Shown: in pieces, positions 19,063-28,131 of the stretch
Numbering within the stretch: the stretch's first letter is position 1
Layout of the letters: each line of letters opens with the position of its first letter
DNA from: Actibacterium naphthalenivorans
GTDB lineage: Bacteria > Pseudomonadota > Alphaproteobacteria > Rhodobacterales > Rhodobacteraceae
DNA length: 64,000 bases
Assembly: GCF_014196965.1 (NCBI RefSeq)
Contig: NZ_JACIEQ010000001.1
Span: 558,001 to 622,000, forward strand
Reading direction: 5' to 3'
Translations under genes and position numbers: made by a program
Notes under the pieces: model-generated
What the model was told of the DNA's origin: nothing
Databases searched by the model: none
What the model saw: only the letters and a program-made list of their open reading frames with translations

Positions 19063-20955
19063 ATGGGTATCTACGCATCGCTTGCAGACAGGAATGCCCT
19101 GGAGGCGGAAAGCGCCTGGGAAGACCGCGACCTGCCCGCGACAATCTACCGGTACATTTCCCGGACGCGGGAAAGGCATGGCGACAGAAGCGCCATAAGC
19201 TTCCAGCTGCTGTCCGGCCCGAAGGACAAGGCGGAAACGCTGAGCTGGGATCAGCTTCATGCGAAGGTCACGCAGGCCGCGAACATGTTCCGCGACCTGG
19301 GTATCGGCGAGAATGACGTCGTGGCCTATGTCCTGCCCAATTGCAGCGAAACCGCGATCACCCTTCTGGCGGGCGCCACGGCGGGGATCGTCAATCCGAT
19401 CAACCCGCTTCTTGAACCCGAACAGATCGCCGCCATTCTGCGCGAAACCGGGGCCAGGCTTGTTGTCACCCTCAAGAGCTTTCCCAAATCCGACGTGGCA
19501 CGGAAAGTGGCCGAGGCCGTGCGCCACGCCCCCACCGTGAACACGGTGCTGGAGGTCGATCTCAAGCGCTATCTGGCCCCGCCCAAGAAATGGATCGTGC
19601 CCTTTCTCCGGCCCAAGGCCCCCGGTGGGCATCACGCGGATCTGCTGGATTTCGGCCGCGAAATGGCAAAGCACCCGTCGGATCGGCTTCGCTTCACCGA
19701 AAACACGCAGGACCGCATCGGCGCCATGTTTCACACCGGCGGCACCACCGGAATGCCCAAGGTGGCGCAGCACAGGCATTCGGGGATGATCTACAACGGC
19801 TGGGTCGGCCATCGCCTGCTGTTCACCGAGCAGGACACGCTGATCTGCCCGCTGCCGCTGTTTCATGTCTTTGCCGCCTATCCGGTGTTGATGTCGGTCA
19901 TCGCCTCGGGCGCGCATGTGGTGTTTCCCACGCCCGCCGGATATCGCGGCGACGGGGTGTTCGACAATTTCTGGAAGCTGGTCGAACGCTGGGGCGTGAC
20001 CTTCGTGATCACCGTGCCGACAGCGCTTGCCGCGCTGATGCAGCGCCCGGTGGATGCCGATGTCTCGACCCTGCGTTACGCCTTCTCCGGCTCCGCCCCT
20101 CTGCCGGTGGAGCTGTACAACCGCTTCGAAAAGGCCACCGGTGTGACGATCTGCGAAGGCTATGGCCTGACCGAGGCGACATGCCTTGTTTCGATCAACC
20201 CGCCCGACGGGCCCAAGAAATCCGGCTCTGTCGGCATTCCCTTTCCGCATACCGATGTCCGCATCCTGCAATGCGATGACGATGGCAGGGTGATGCGCGA
20301 ATGCGCCACCGACGAGGTGGGGGAAATCTGTGTGTTCAACCCCGGCGTGGTGGTCGGCGCGACCTATACGGAGGCTGGCAAGAACGCCGGGCTGTTCGCC
20401 GATGACAAATACCTGCGGACCGGCGATCTGGGCCGGATCGACGCCGAGGGCTATCTGTTCATCACCGGGCGCGCCAAGGATCTGATCATCCGCGGCGGCC
20501 ACAACATCGACCCGGCCGAGATCGAAGAGGCGCTCTCGGGCCATCGCGCCGTCGCCTTTGTCGGCGCGATCGGTCAGCCAGACAGCTTCGCCGGAGAGCT
20601 GCCCTGCGCCTATGTCGAACTGGTCGACGGCGCCGAAGTGACCGGTGAAGAACTGATGAGCTATGCCAGGGTGCATATCCATCAGCGCGCGGCGATCCCG
20701 AAATATATCGAAATCCTAGACGCGCTGCCGAAGACGGCCGTCGGCAAGGTGTTCAAGCCCGATCTGCGCAAGCGCGCGATTGCCCGCGTCTATGACGAAG
20801 CGCTGGCGGGCGCCGGGCACCGCGCCCATGTGGCAGAGGTGATCGAGGACAAAAAGCGCGGGCTGGTCGCGCGTATCATGCGCGATTCGGACGTCGACGA
20901 TGACGCGGTGGCACACGTTTTGGGAGAGTACACCCGACCGTGGGAATGGGTCTAG
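19063..20955 (+). CDS. Acyl-CoA synthetase (AMP-forming)
   Basis: 630 residues of the ANL superfamily. The phosphate loop is HTGGTTGMPK, the Tyr-Gly-Leu-Thr-Glu motif is YGLTEAT, and RTGDLG and the catalytic C-terminal Lys (TAVGKVFKP) are present. It activates a carboxylic acid with ATP to acyl-AMP and transfers it to CoA. Length suggests medium to long or branched acyl substrates; the exact acid is not predictable. The start at 19063 follows GGGGAGGAGAG. It is not operonic with another acyl-CoA gene; a small membrane protein follows after about 200 bases. Confidence 0.88.
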   Translation: MGIYASLADRNALEAESAWEDRDLPATIYRYISRTRERHGDRSAISFQLLSGPKDKAETLSWDQLHAKVTQAANMFRDLGIGENDVVAYVLPNCSETAITLLAGATAGIVNPINPLLEPEQIAAILRETGARLVVTLKSFPKSDVARKVAEAVRHAPTVNTVLEVDLKRYLAPPKKWIVPFLRPKAPGGHHADLLDFGREMAKHPSDRLRFTENTQDRIGAMFHTGGTTGMPKVAQHRHSGMIYNGWVGHRLLFTEQDTLICPLPLFHVFAAYPVLMSVIASGAHVVFPTPAGYRGDGVFDNFWKLVERWGVTFVITVPTALAALMQRPVDADVSTLRYAFSGSAPLPVELYNRFEKATGVTICEGYGLTEATCLVSINPPDGPKKSGSVGIPFPHTDVRILQCDDDGRVMRECATDEVGEICVFNPGVVVGATYTEAGKNAGLFADDKYLRTGDLGRIDAEGYLFITGRAKDLIIRGGHNIDPAEIEEALSGHRAVAFVGAIGQPDSFAGELPCAYVELVDGAEVTGEELMSYARVHIHQRAAIPKYIEILDALPKTAVGKVFKPDLRKRAIARVYDEALAGAGHRAHVAEVIEDKKRGLVARIMRDSDVDDDAVAHVLGEYTRPWEWV

Positions 20956-21152
20956 TTGACGTTCCCAAAAGGGGCCAAAACCGGGCCGAAATTCGGGATA
21001 ACCCATCTAAGCCCATAAATTCATTGACAAAACCATCAGGCACTGGGCGCAATATTACTATAGAGCTGCCATATATAGGCCGTATTTGAACAGAAGAATG
21101 GCGAGTGGGGATCAAGAACAATTCAGACGACGCACTAGGAAGGGAAAAACCA

Positions 21153-21371
21153 ATGTTTATAGGATTTCTTGTAATCGGGGCGATGTTCGCAACCGCCGCT
21201 GCCGCAGGTACACTGATTTCGGGTGGCTCGCTTCTGATGGCACTGTGGTCCTACGCGGTTGGCGGCGTTTACGGCACGCTTCTGGCGATGGCGGTCTTCC
21301 TGGTCTTCTTGCTGATGCGCCGCATGAACATCCTGTCCGCACCGCGCTCGGCCGAAATGGCCACCGAATAA
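21153..21371 (+). CDS. Small two-helix membrane protein of unknown function
   Basis: 72 residues with two hydrophobic helices (about 1-22 and 30-55) and a short polar C-terminus beginning MRRMN. I recognise no family. The start at 21153 has AGGAAGGG eight bases upstream; an in-frame GTG at 21105 would add a polar tail without a better site. The upstream 200 bases are unusually AT-rich for this window. A GC-rich stem-loop follows the stop, consistent with a single-gene transcript. Confidence 0.65.
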   Translation: MFIGFLVIGAMFATAAAAGTLISGGSLLMALWSYAVGGVYGTLLAMAVFLVFLLMRRMNILSAPRSAEMATE

Positions 21372-21385
21372 CGGCTGAATACAGG

Positions 21386-21408
21386 GCGCCGCCGAAATCT
21401 GGCGGCGC
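21386..21408 (+). terminator. Stem-loop after the small membrane protein gene
   Basis: GCGCCGCC, seven bases, then GGCGGCGC: a perfect 8-bp GC-rich stem 14 bases past the stop. There is no T-run, so it may be a weak terminator or a 3'-end stabiliser. Confidence 0.45.
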
Positions 21409-21498
21409 TGAACGGATGCGTGGAGCGGCCAGCGGCCCCGCGAACATCCGCTCGGGGCAATCGGCCCCGTTCAGGGAAACCCGATACCTCGCCCTGCG

Positions 21499-22647
21499 TC
21501 ACACCTGTTTCTGAACGGCCCGTGCGATCACGCGCTCTTCGTCGGTCGGAAGCGCGAAGACCCGCACCGGGCCTGCGCCGATCTCGATCTCGCTCGTCGC
21601 GTTCCGGCCCTCATCCAGCGTGATCCCGAGGTAATCCAGCCCATCGGCGACCCGACCCCGCACCGTCACGGAATTCTCGCCAATCCCGCCGCTGAAGATC
21701 AGGGCATCGATCCCCCCCAGCACCGCGGTCATGGCGCCGATCTCCCGGCGGATGCGGAACACGTAGTAATCAATGGCCTGCGCCGCCTCCGGCGCCTCTG
21801 ACGCTTCGAGCGTGCGCATGTCGCTGCTGATCCCCGACAGCCCCTTCAACCCGCTTTCCTTGTAGAGGAGCGTCGAGATTTCGGGCGCGCTCAGCCCCTT
21901 CTGATCCATCAGATAAAGCAGAACGCCGGGATCGATCTGCCCGCATCTCGTGCCCATCGGCAATCCGTCCAGCGCCGAGAACCCCATCGTCGAGCCAACG
22001 CTTCTACCGTCCTTCACCGCACAGATCGACGCGCCGTTTCCAAGATGCGCGATCACCAGCCGCGCGCCCGAGAGTTCGGGAAAGCGCCGTGCCAGGTCTC
22101 CGGTGAGGAAATCATAGCTCAGCCCGTGAAACCCGTAGCGGCGCACGCCTTCTTCGTAAAAGCGGCGGGGAAGCGCGAACGTGTCGTTGACCCAAGGGTG
22201 GTCGCGGTGAAAGGCGGTGTCGAAACACGCCACCTGCACCGCATCGGGAAAGGCCACCTGCGCCGCGGCGACCGCCGCGAGATTGTGTGGCTGATGCAGC
22301 GGCGCCAGCGGCACCAGCGCGGAAAGCTTTTCGATAACCTGCGGCGTCAGAATTTCCGGCGCGTGGAAATCCACGCCGCCATGCACGATCCGGTGCCCGA
22401 CCCCGTCGACCTTGCGGCCGGCAAGAACCGGTGTCACGCTGGCGATGATTTCCCGAAGCGCGATCGCGTGGTCGGCGACACCCAGCGCGCGCACCACCTT
22501 TTCACCATCGTTTTCCAGGATCAGCCGCGCCGTCGGGCCCAGGTTTTCCACCTGCCCCCTGGCCAGAAGCTGCGGTTCGTGATCGGAAATATAGACCGCG
22601 AATTTCAGCGAGGACGAACCCGCGTTCAGCGTCAGTATCGCACTCAT
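21499..22647 (-). CDS. ackA: Acetate kinase
   Basis: 382 residues. Interconverts acetate + ATP and acetyl phosphate + ADP in the cytoplasm; family members also act on propionate or butyrate. Diagnostic segments are NAGSSSLKF at the start, HLGNGAS, and GSTMGFSALDGLPMGTRCG. The start is at the MSAILTLN methionine (22647); an upstream in-frame GTG at 22683 would add 12 unrelated residues. It is third in a fabI-like–DUF3141–ackA run, where related clusters usually also carry a phosphate acyltransferase. None is present here (see findings). Confidence 0.95.
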   Translation of the reverse strand: MSAILTLNAGSSSLKFAVYISDHEPQLLARGQVENLGPTARLILENDGEKVVRALGVADHAIALREIIASVTPVLAGRKVDGVGHRIVHGGVDFHAPEILTPQVIEKLSALVPLAPLHQPHNLAAVAAAQVAFPDAVQVACFDTAFHRDHPWVNDTFALPRRFYEEGVRRYGFHGLSYDFLTGDLARRFPELSGARLVIAHLGNGASICAVKDGRSVGSTMGFSALDGLPMGTRCGQIDPGVLLYLMDQKGLSAPEISTLLYKESGLKGLSGISSDMRTLEASEAPEAAQAIDYYVFRIRREIGAMTAVLGGIDALIFSGGIGENSVTVRGRVADGLDYLGITLDEGRNATSEIEIGAGPVRVFALPTDEERVIARAVQKQV

Positions 22648-22705
22648 CGGGCCGTCCGGCTCCGCATGACCGCGCCGTCGCACCGCACTGTTTCATCCGC
22701 CATGG

Positions 22706-25000
22706 TCACTCCGCCACCTGTTTCGGGTGCTCCAGAATGTTCCGCATCCGCGCCAGCATTGCAAGCGTCGCAGGCTCCATCTCCGTTTCGCTGCCCAGCA
22801 CATAGGCGACGGCCTCCAGCGCCCGCTGCCGTTCGGCATCCGTCCGCAACAGGCGCGGCAGGGTGTCAAACGCGGCGTCCCGCGCGAAAGTCACGATCAG
22901 GCTTTGCTCATGGATGATCCCGGCCCGGACGGACACGGCGATATCGTTGAACGGCGCGTGGGTGCTCAGCAGTTCCGACGAACGCTCCAGCCGATCCCGG
23001 CGCACATCCCCCCGCGTGTCGGCCAGCAGGACCAGCATCCGCACGATGCCTTCGGCAAGCCCGCCGGTCTCGATCCGCGACAGGGCGGTCTGAACCTCGG
23101 GCAGCGCGCGCAGATCCTGCGGCGCCTTGTGGGTGCGGGTGTGGGCGTGGGGGGCACCATAGCGCAGCGCAAGCGGCGAGGCCCAGACCGACAGGAACAC
23201 AAGCTCGGTCAGCGCCTCGCGGATATCGCGCAGGCCGTCGAGGCTTTTTTCCATCATGTCGGCCCAGAGCCGCTCGGCCAGCAGAAAGGGGTTTTCGGGA
23301 TCTGCCGGCCTGCGGTTTTCGCGGGCCAGCTCCGCCGCCCGTTCCAGCGCGGCCATGCCGGGGGTGGCGGATGAAAACGCGGCACGGCTCATGCGCATCG
23401 GGTGGGTGTGGCGGCGAAACTCCGCCATCTGCGGCGGAACGCTGGCCTGTATCAGCGGGCGTAGCGTAGCGTCGTAACTGTCGACAATCGCCTCGGACGC
23501 GCGCGCCACCCCGGCAAAGGCGGCCTCGTCCCGGCGCGGGCCGGTTACCTTCAGAATATCGGTCATCTTGCGCCTGGCGAAGCTGACGGTGAAGGTTTTC
23601 TCGCTGCCCTCGCCCTCGTGATCCTCGATCAGCATTTCATAGAGGCCGGGCGATAGCGCCTCTATGGTTTTCAGGGTCGAAGCCATCTGGCTGTGTTCCC
23701 GCCGCGCGACGGAGGATGACACGAAAATCCCCAGATGCCCGACCTGCTCGTGCACCATGTAAAGGATCCGCTGGCCGCGAATGCCGATCTCGACCTCGTC
23801 GGTATAGGTGTCCACGATCCAGTTGAGCGCCTGCGCGGGCGGCGTGATATTGTCGCCATGCGATGCGAACACGATGACAGGGGTGCGGATCGCCTTGAGG
23901 TCGATCAGGCGGCCGGGCTGCAGATAGGCCTCGTTCTTGCCCAGCTTGTTGCCGATGAAGAGGTTCTCGACGATCCAGCGGATCTCGGCCTCCGTCATCA
24001 TGTAGTACCCGCCCCACCAGCGTTCGAATTCCAGGAACCTGTCGACCGCCTCGTCGACATTCTGATAGAGGTCGTAATACTTTCGAAACCAGGTGCGGCC
24101 GGGATTGAGCCCTTCGAAATTCTGCACCAGGTTGGCGCCGTCGAACTGCCCGGCGCCCAGATCCGCCGCGACGAGCGCCGACACCGCGCCGCCGACGATC
24201 CCGCCGGAATAGCGCATCGGATCCTGCCCCAGCTTGCCGCCCCAATAGGACATGGGCGCGCCGTTCAGCACGATCGGGCCGACAAGATCGGGATGGGTCG
24301 CCGCCAGGATGGCCGTGCCCCAGCCGCCCTGGCAATTGCCGACGACGATGGGCTTGGGGCTGTCGGGATGGCGGCGGATGACCTCGCGCAGGAATTCGGC
24401 CTCGGAATGGGTCACGTCGGCCAGCGTCTGGCCCGGCTCGGGGTCCGGGTGGAACGCGACGAAATAGACCGGGTGCCCGTCTTTCAGGGCGACGCCGACC
24501 TGGCTGTCGTTCTTGAACCCGCCGATGCCCGCGCCATGCCCGGCGCGCGGATCGATGATGACGTAGGGCCGCTTCCAGTTCAGCACCTCGACCCCTTCGG
24601 GGGGCAGGATCCGCAACAGCATGTAGTTGCTGGGCGGTGTCAGGTCGCGCCCCTCGACGATCACCTCGTATTCGTAGATCAGAACCGGCGGGCTTCCGGC
24701 GGCCTGGTGTTCCACGAAGATATCCGCACGCCGGCGCATCGCGTCGCCGGTCAGCAGCGCCCGCTGCCCGGCATCCAGCAGATAGCCCGACCAGGCCGCC
24801 ATCAGCGCCGCCGGAGAGCTGGCGGCGGCCATCTGGCGCGTCAGCGTCTGCCCCTGCCGCGAGACGCGGCCCGCCGTGTCATGCAGTGTTTTGTTGGCCC
24901 GCTCGGCATGTCGCCTTGCGGCGATGCCCGAGAGTTCCGCCTGAAGTGTCGCGTCGCCGGCAAGCTGGGTCAGGTTTTCCTGATGGCGTTGCTGTATCAT
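22706..25000 (-). CDS. DUF3141 protein, PhaC-like alpha/beta hydrolase
   Basis: 764 residues. An N-terminal helical part (about 1-90) resembles the start of class I PHA synthases. A central alpha/beta-hydrolase domain follows with a Cys nucleophile in VVGNCQGGWG, the PhaC-type GxCxGG box, plus a candidate acid (ASHGDNITPP) and His (HEQVGHLGIFVS). The long C-terminal domain is family-specific. Its reaction is not established; transfer or hydrolysis of hydroxyacyl thioesters is plausible. The start at 25000 has GAGG five bases upstream; a TTG at 25015 overlapping fabI is the alternative. It starts 8 bases after the fabI-like stop, with ackA following. Confidence 0.8.
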   Translation of the reverse strand: MIQQRHQENLTQLAGDATLQAELSGIAARRHAERANKTLHDTAGRVSRQGQTLTRQMAAASSPAALMAAWSGYLLDAGQRALLTGDAMRRRADIFVEHQAAGSPPVLIYEYEVIVEGRDLTPPSNYMLLRILPPEGVEVLNWKRPYVIIDPRAGHGAGIGGFKNDSQVGVALKDGHPVYFVAFHPDPEPGQTLADVTHSEAEFLREVIRRHPDSPKPIVVGNCQGGWGTAILAATHPDLVGPIVLNGAPMSYWGGKLGQDPMRYSGGIVGGAVSALVAADLGAGQFDGANLVQNFEGLNPGRTWFRKYYDLYQNVDEAVDRFLEFERWWGGYYMMTEAEIRWIVENLFIGNKLGKNEAYLQPGRLIDLKAIRTPVIVFASHGDNITPPAQALNWIVDTYTDEVEIGIRGQRILYMVHEQVGHLGIFVSSSVARREHSQMASTLKTIEALSPGLYEMLIEDHEGEGSEKTFTVSFARRKMTDILKVTGPRRDEAAFAGVARASEAIVDSYDATLRPLIQASVPPQMAEFRRHTHPMRMSRAAFSSATPGMAALERAAELARENRRPADPENPFLLAERLWADMMEKSLDGLRDIREALTELVFLSVWASPLALRYGAPHAHTRTHKAPQDLRALPEVQTALSRIETGGLAEGIVRMLVLLADTRGDVRRDRLERSSELLSTHAPFNDIAVSVRAGIIHEQSLIVTFARDAAFDTLPRLLRTDAERQRALEAVAYVLGSETEMEPATLAMLARMRNILEHPKQVAE

Positions 25001-25007
25001 GTGGGCC

Positions 25008-25772
25008 TCATCCAATGATCTGATATCCGCCGTCGATCGGGTGAACGACGCCGGTCACGTTGCGCGCCTCGTGGCTGGCCAGAAAGGCGGCGTAGGCGCC
25101 GATATCCTCGATCGTCGCCAGCGCATGGGTCGGGGCCCGTTCGGCAGCCAGCGCCAGAATTTCGTCGAAATGGTCGATCCCGCTGGCCGCGCGCGTCGCC
25201 AGCGGGCCGGGAGAAAGCGCATGCACCGATATGCCCTTGGGTCCAAGCTCGGCCGCCATGTAGCGGGTGACGCTTTCCAGCGCGGCCTTGACCGGCCCCA
25301 TGATGTTGTAATGCTCCACCACCTTTTCGGAGCCGTAGAAGCTGACCGTCATGCAGGTGCCGCCCGAGGGCATCAGCGGTTCGGCGAGGCGCACCATCCG
25401 CATGAAGGAATGCACCGAGACATCCATCGCCTGGGAAAAGCCCTTGGCGGAGCAGTCCACCACCCGCCCATGCAGATCATCGCGCGGGCAGAAGGCGATG
25501 GCGTGAACCAGCGTATCCAGGCGCCCCCATTTCTCGTCGATCCGGGCGAACACACTCTCGAGCTGGCCCGCCTGGGCGACGTCGAGCGGCAGGATCAGCT
25601 CGGCGCCCAGCTCCTCGGCCAGGGGGCGCACATGGGGTTCGGCCTTTTCGTTGAGGTATGTGATGGCGAGATCGGCCCCCTGTGCCCGGAGCGCCCTGGC
25701 GCATCCCCAGGCGATCGACTGATCATTCGCGACGCCCACGACAAGCGCCTTGAAACCGTTCAATGAAAACAT
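25008..25772 (-). CDS. fabI: Enoyl-ACP reductase (FabI) homologue, divergent active site
   Basis: 254 residues, a divergent SDR. The NADH site VGVANDQSIAWGCA and the catalytic YNIMGPVK (Tyr and Lys six apart plus one) identify FabI-type enoyl reductases. In E. coli FabI a second Tyr (Tyr146) precedes this site in SYLGAE. Here the segment reads SFYGSE, so the Tyr is replaced by Phe with a Tyr shifted by one. With its place beside DUF3141 and ackA, this suggests a paralogue with a specialised role rather than the housekeeping FabI. First gene of the minus-strand cluster. Confidence 0.85.
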   Translation of the reverse strand: MFSLNGFKALVVGVANDQSIAWGCARALRAQGADLAITYLNEKAEPHVRPLAEELGAELILPLDVAQAGQLESVFARIDEKWGRLDTLVHAIAFCPRDDLHGRVVDCSAKGFSQAMDVSVHSFMRMVRLAEPLMPSGGTCMTVSFYGSEKVVEHYNIMGPVKAALESVTRYMAAELGPKGISVHALSPGPLATRAASGIDHFDEILALAAERAPTHALATIEDIGAYAAFLASHEARNVTGVVHPIDGGYQIIG

Positions 25773-26006
25773 GCGATGTTCCGGCGTAGGTTGGTTTTTG
25801 GATACAGGCAGAATGTGACGCTTTTTGCATTCGCAGCATCGCGAAGATGGAAAACCGCCCCGGAATCAGAAGCATCCGGCGCCGCGATCACAAAAAAGCC
25901 AGCCTCCGCGCCGGATGGCGCAAATTGCGGCCCTCGATAAATTCGATGCGGAAAATACCTGTTTGAGCGCCGTTCAAAGACGCCGGCGGCCGCCCCCCGG
26001 AACGAC

Positions 26007-26036
26007 AAAGGCGCGCCCTTTCGGACGCGCCTCTTT
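26007..26036 (-). terminator. Terminator of the 5'-nucleotidase gene
   Basis: AGGCGCG (26009-26015), ten bases, CGCGCCT (26026-26032), flanked by AAA on the left and CTTT on the right. Read on the minus strand it is a GC stem followed by TTTGTC, 18 bases after the nucleotidase stop. The A/T flanks on both sides allow bidirectional use. Confidence 0.65.
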
Positions 26037-26053
26037 CGTCGCGGATCGCCGGC

Positions 26054-27631
26054 TTATTTCTGCGCGATGCGCCCGTCGGTATAGGGGGTATAGGGCCCCA
26101 CCTCGGCCATGTATTCGGCCGTGACATCGGCCAGGTCGGGGCCGAAATCATAGACATGCTCGGCATGGGTCGCGAACATCTTGTAGCCGTCGCCGCCGTT
26201 GCGGACATAGTTGTTGGTGACAACGCCATAGGTCTTGGCCGGGTCGAGCGGAACGAAGGCATCGCCCTCTTGCACCATCACCTCGACAACGCGGCTGCCC
26301 GGCGCGGCGGCGGGATCCCAGACGAATTTCAGCCCGGCAACCTGCGGGAAGCGGCCGGCGCCTTCCTCGACCTGGCTCAGGCCGTTTTCAAGCGCGTCAA
26401 TCACCGTCTGGCCGGTGGTCTGGAACGTGGCCAGCGTGTTCTGGAACGGCAGCACGGTCAGCACCTCGCCCATCGTCACGTCGCCCGCGTCGATGCTGGC
26501 ACGCAGTCCGCCGCCGTTCTGAAGCGCGATCTGGATGCCCTGCCCCTCGACCCGCGCAAGCATCGCATCGGCCACGAGGTTGCCCATCGGGCATTCCATC
26601 GCGCGGCAGACCGAACGGTCGCCCTCGATGGCTTCGGCGGCCTGGGCCACGACCTTCTGGCGGATCTCCTCGAGCGGAACGGCCAGCTCGCTGATCCGGG
26701 CCTTGGTCACCTCGTCCTCGGTGACGGCGGCATCCATGATCAGCGGCTCGCCGGTGGCTTTGGTGATCACGCCCGCGTCGTTGAACGTCACGTTCAGCTC
26801 ACCCAGAAACTTGCCATAGGCATAGGCCGAAACGATGGCGGTGTCGCCGACTATGGTCGGGTACGGGCCTTCGGCGCTGTCGGAGGTGTTGGACAGCAGC
26901 GTATTGGTGTGCCCGCCGACGATCACATCTACGCCAGAGGTGTTCGCCGCCACCTTCTTGTCGACGCCATAGCCGGAATGCGACAGCACGATGATCTTGT
27001 TCACGCCCGCATCGGTCAGCTTGTCGACCTCGCCCTGAACCGCCTCGGAGGGATCGGTGAAGATGATGTTCTTGCCGGGGCTGGCCAGTTCGTCATTGTC
27101 TTGCGGGGTCAGGCCGATCAGGCCCAGCTTTTCGCCGCCCCGTTCGATGATCACTGATTTCTGGATCGTGCCGGCCAGCAGCGGCTCGCCGGAGATATCG
27201 GCATTCGACATCAGAATCGGAAAGTCGACCGAATCGACAAACCCGCGCAGAACCTCGGGGCCGTCGTCGAATTCGTGGTTGCCCACGGTCATCGCGTCAT
27301 AGCCCATCTTGTTCATCATCTCGGCCGCGACTTTACCCTTGTAATAGGTATAGAACAGCGTGCCCTGAAACTGATCGCCGCCATCCACGAGGATGAAATT
27401 GTTGGTCCGCTTCTTGGCTTCCTCCAGCGCCGTCACCAGACGGGCCGAACCGCCGAAGCATTTGCCTTCGGCATTGTCCTCGGCCGAGCAGCCGCTATCA
27501 TATTTGGAAATGGGCTCGAAACGGGCGTGGAAGTCGTTGGTATGCAGGATGGTCAGCGAATAGTCGGCCGCTGCGATCCCCGCAGAAAGCGCCAGGGCGG
27601 CGGTCGAGGCGGCAAGGAGACGCGCAATCAT
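26054..27631 (-). CDS. Periplasmic 5'-nucleotidase / 2',3'-cyclic phosphodiesterase family (UshA-like)
   Basis: 525 residues. A Sec signal peptide (residues 1 to about 22, ending GIAAA) exports it. The N-terminal metallophosphatase domain shows LHTNDFHARFEP, GGDQFQGT and VGNHEFDDG as metal-binding blocks. The C-terminal 5'-nucleotidase domain has QNGGGLRASIDAGDVT and the substrate Phe-containing LPFQNT. It removes phosphate from extracellular nucleotides so that nucleosides can be taken up, which fits the nucleoside importer at 5.8-10.8 kb. It is a single gene with its own terminator; a palindrome lies just upstream of its start. Confidence 0.92.
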   Translation of the reverse strand: MIARLLAASTAALALSAGIAAADYSLTILHTNDFHARFEPISKYDSGCSAEDNAEGKCFGGSARLVTALEEAKKRTNNFILVDGGDQFQGTLFYTYYKGKVAAEMMNKMGYDAMTVGNHEFDDGPEVLRGFVDSVDFPILMSNADISGEPLLAGTIQKSVIIERGGEKLGLIGLTPQDNDELASPGKNIIFTDPSEAVQGEVDKLTDAGVNKIIVLSHSGYGVDKKVAANTSGVDVIVGGHTNTLLSNTSDSAEGPYPTIVGDTAIVSAYAYGKFLGELNVTFNDAGVITKATGEPLIMDAAVTEDEVTKARISELAVPLEEIRQKVVAQAAEAIEGDRSVCRAMECPMGNLVADAMLARVEGQGIQIALQNGGGLRASIDAGDVTMGEVLTVLPFQNTLATFQTTGQTVIDALENGLSQVEEGAGRFPQVAGLKFVWDPAAAPGSRVVEVMVQEGDAFVPLDPAKTYGVVTNNYVRNGGDGYKMFATHAEHVYDFGPDLADVTAEYMAEVGPYTPYTDGRIAQK

Positions 27632-27661
27632 GAAGAAACTCCCGTTGGAACATGACGTAAT

Positions 27662-27686
27662 TGTAACAGAATGTTGACCTGTTACA
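27662..27686. promoter_or_regulatory. Palindromic operator candidate between nucleotidase and DUF952-pyrD
   Basis: TGTAACAG, nine bases, CTGTTACA: perfect 8-bp arms, 31 bases from the nucleotidase start on the minus strand and about 107 from the DUF952 start on the plus strand. Each arm is itself nearly palindromic (TGTWACA), so two protein dimers could bind. The half-site spacing (18 bases between CTGT repeats on one strand) does not fit a PhoB box. Confidence 0.5.
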
Positions 27687-27792
27687 GATGCAGAGTCAAA
27701 GCCTGAGCATCCTGATGGCTATCTGTGAAGAGTGACACTTGGATGACGTCACGGCATTGACCGGACGCATGAGTTTCGGCATTGGGAATACC

Positions 27793-28131
27793 ATGCTGAT
27801 TTTCAAGATTTTCCGCCGCCCCGAATGGGAAGAGTTCCGCGCCGCAGGCAGCACCGATGGCGCGCCTGTGGATGTCGCGGACGGGTTCATCCACTTTTCG
27901 ACCGCCGAACAGGTGACGGAAACCGCGGCAAAACACTTCACCAGCGAAAGCGATCTGGTGCTTGTCGCCTTCGACCCCGACACGATGGGCGCGGATCTGA
28001 AATGGGAAACCTCGCGCGGTGGCGCGCTGTTCCCGCATCTCTACCGCCAGCTTCGCATGGACGAGGTGATCTGGGACAAATCCCTGCCGCTGGGCGCCAC
28101 CGGCCATATCTTCCCGGAAGGTGTGATTTGA
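27793..28131 (+). CDS. DUF952 family protein
   Basis: 112 residues. Family landmarks are FKIFRRPEW at the start, [12 protein letters not shown] in the middle and [11 protein letters not shown] near the end. The family resembles a small ADP-ribosyltransferase-like or glutathione-transferase-like fold but has no assigned function. I chose the start at 27793 because the family begins there; in-frame upstream starts exist at 27769 and 27739. The stop overlaps the TTG start of pyrD, so it is translationally coupled to pyrimidine synthesis. Confidence 0.82.
   Translation: MLIFKIFRRPEWEEFRAAGSTDGAPVDVADGFIHFSTAEQVTETAAKHFTSESDLVLVAFDPDTMGADLKWETSRGGALFPHLYRQLRMDEVIWDKSLPLGATGHIFPEGVI

Noticed and set aside
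21024..21062. Promoter with TTGACA in the AT-rich gap before the small membrane protein
   Set aside because: The -35 is perfect, but there is no acceptable -10 at 16-18 bases; nearest AT-rich hexamers are 20 or more away.
27662..27686. PhoB box for the 5'-nucleotidase
   Set aside because: CTGTNAC-like half sites are present, but their 18-base spacing does not fit the 11-base direct repeats of a Pho box; the inverted symmetry fits better.
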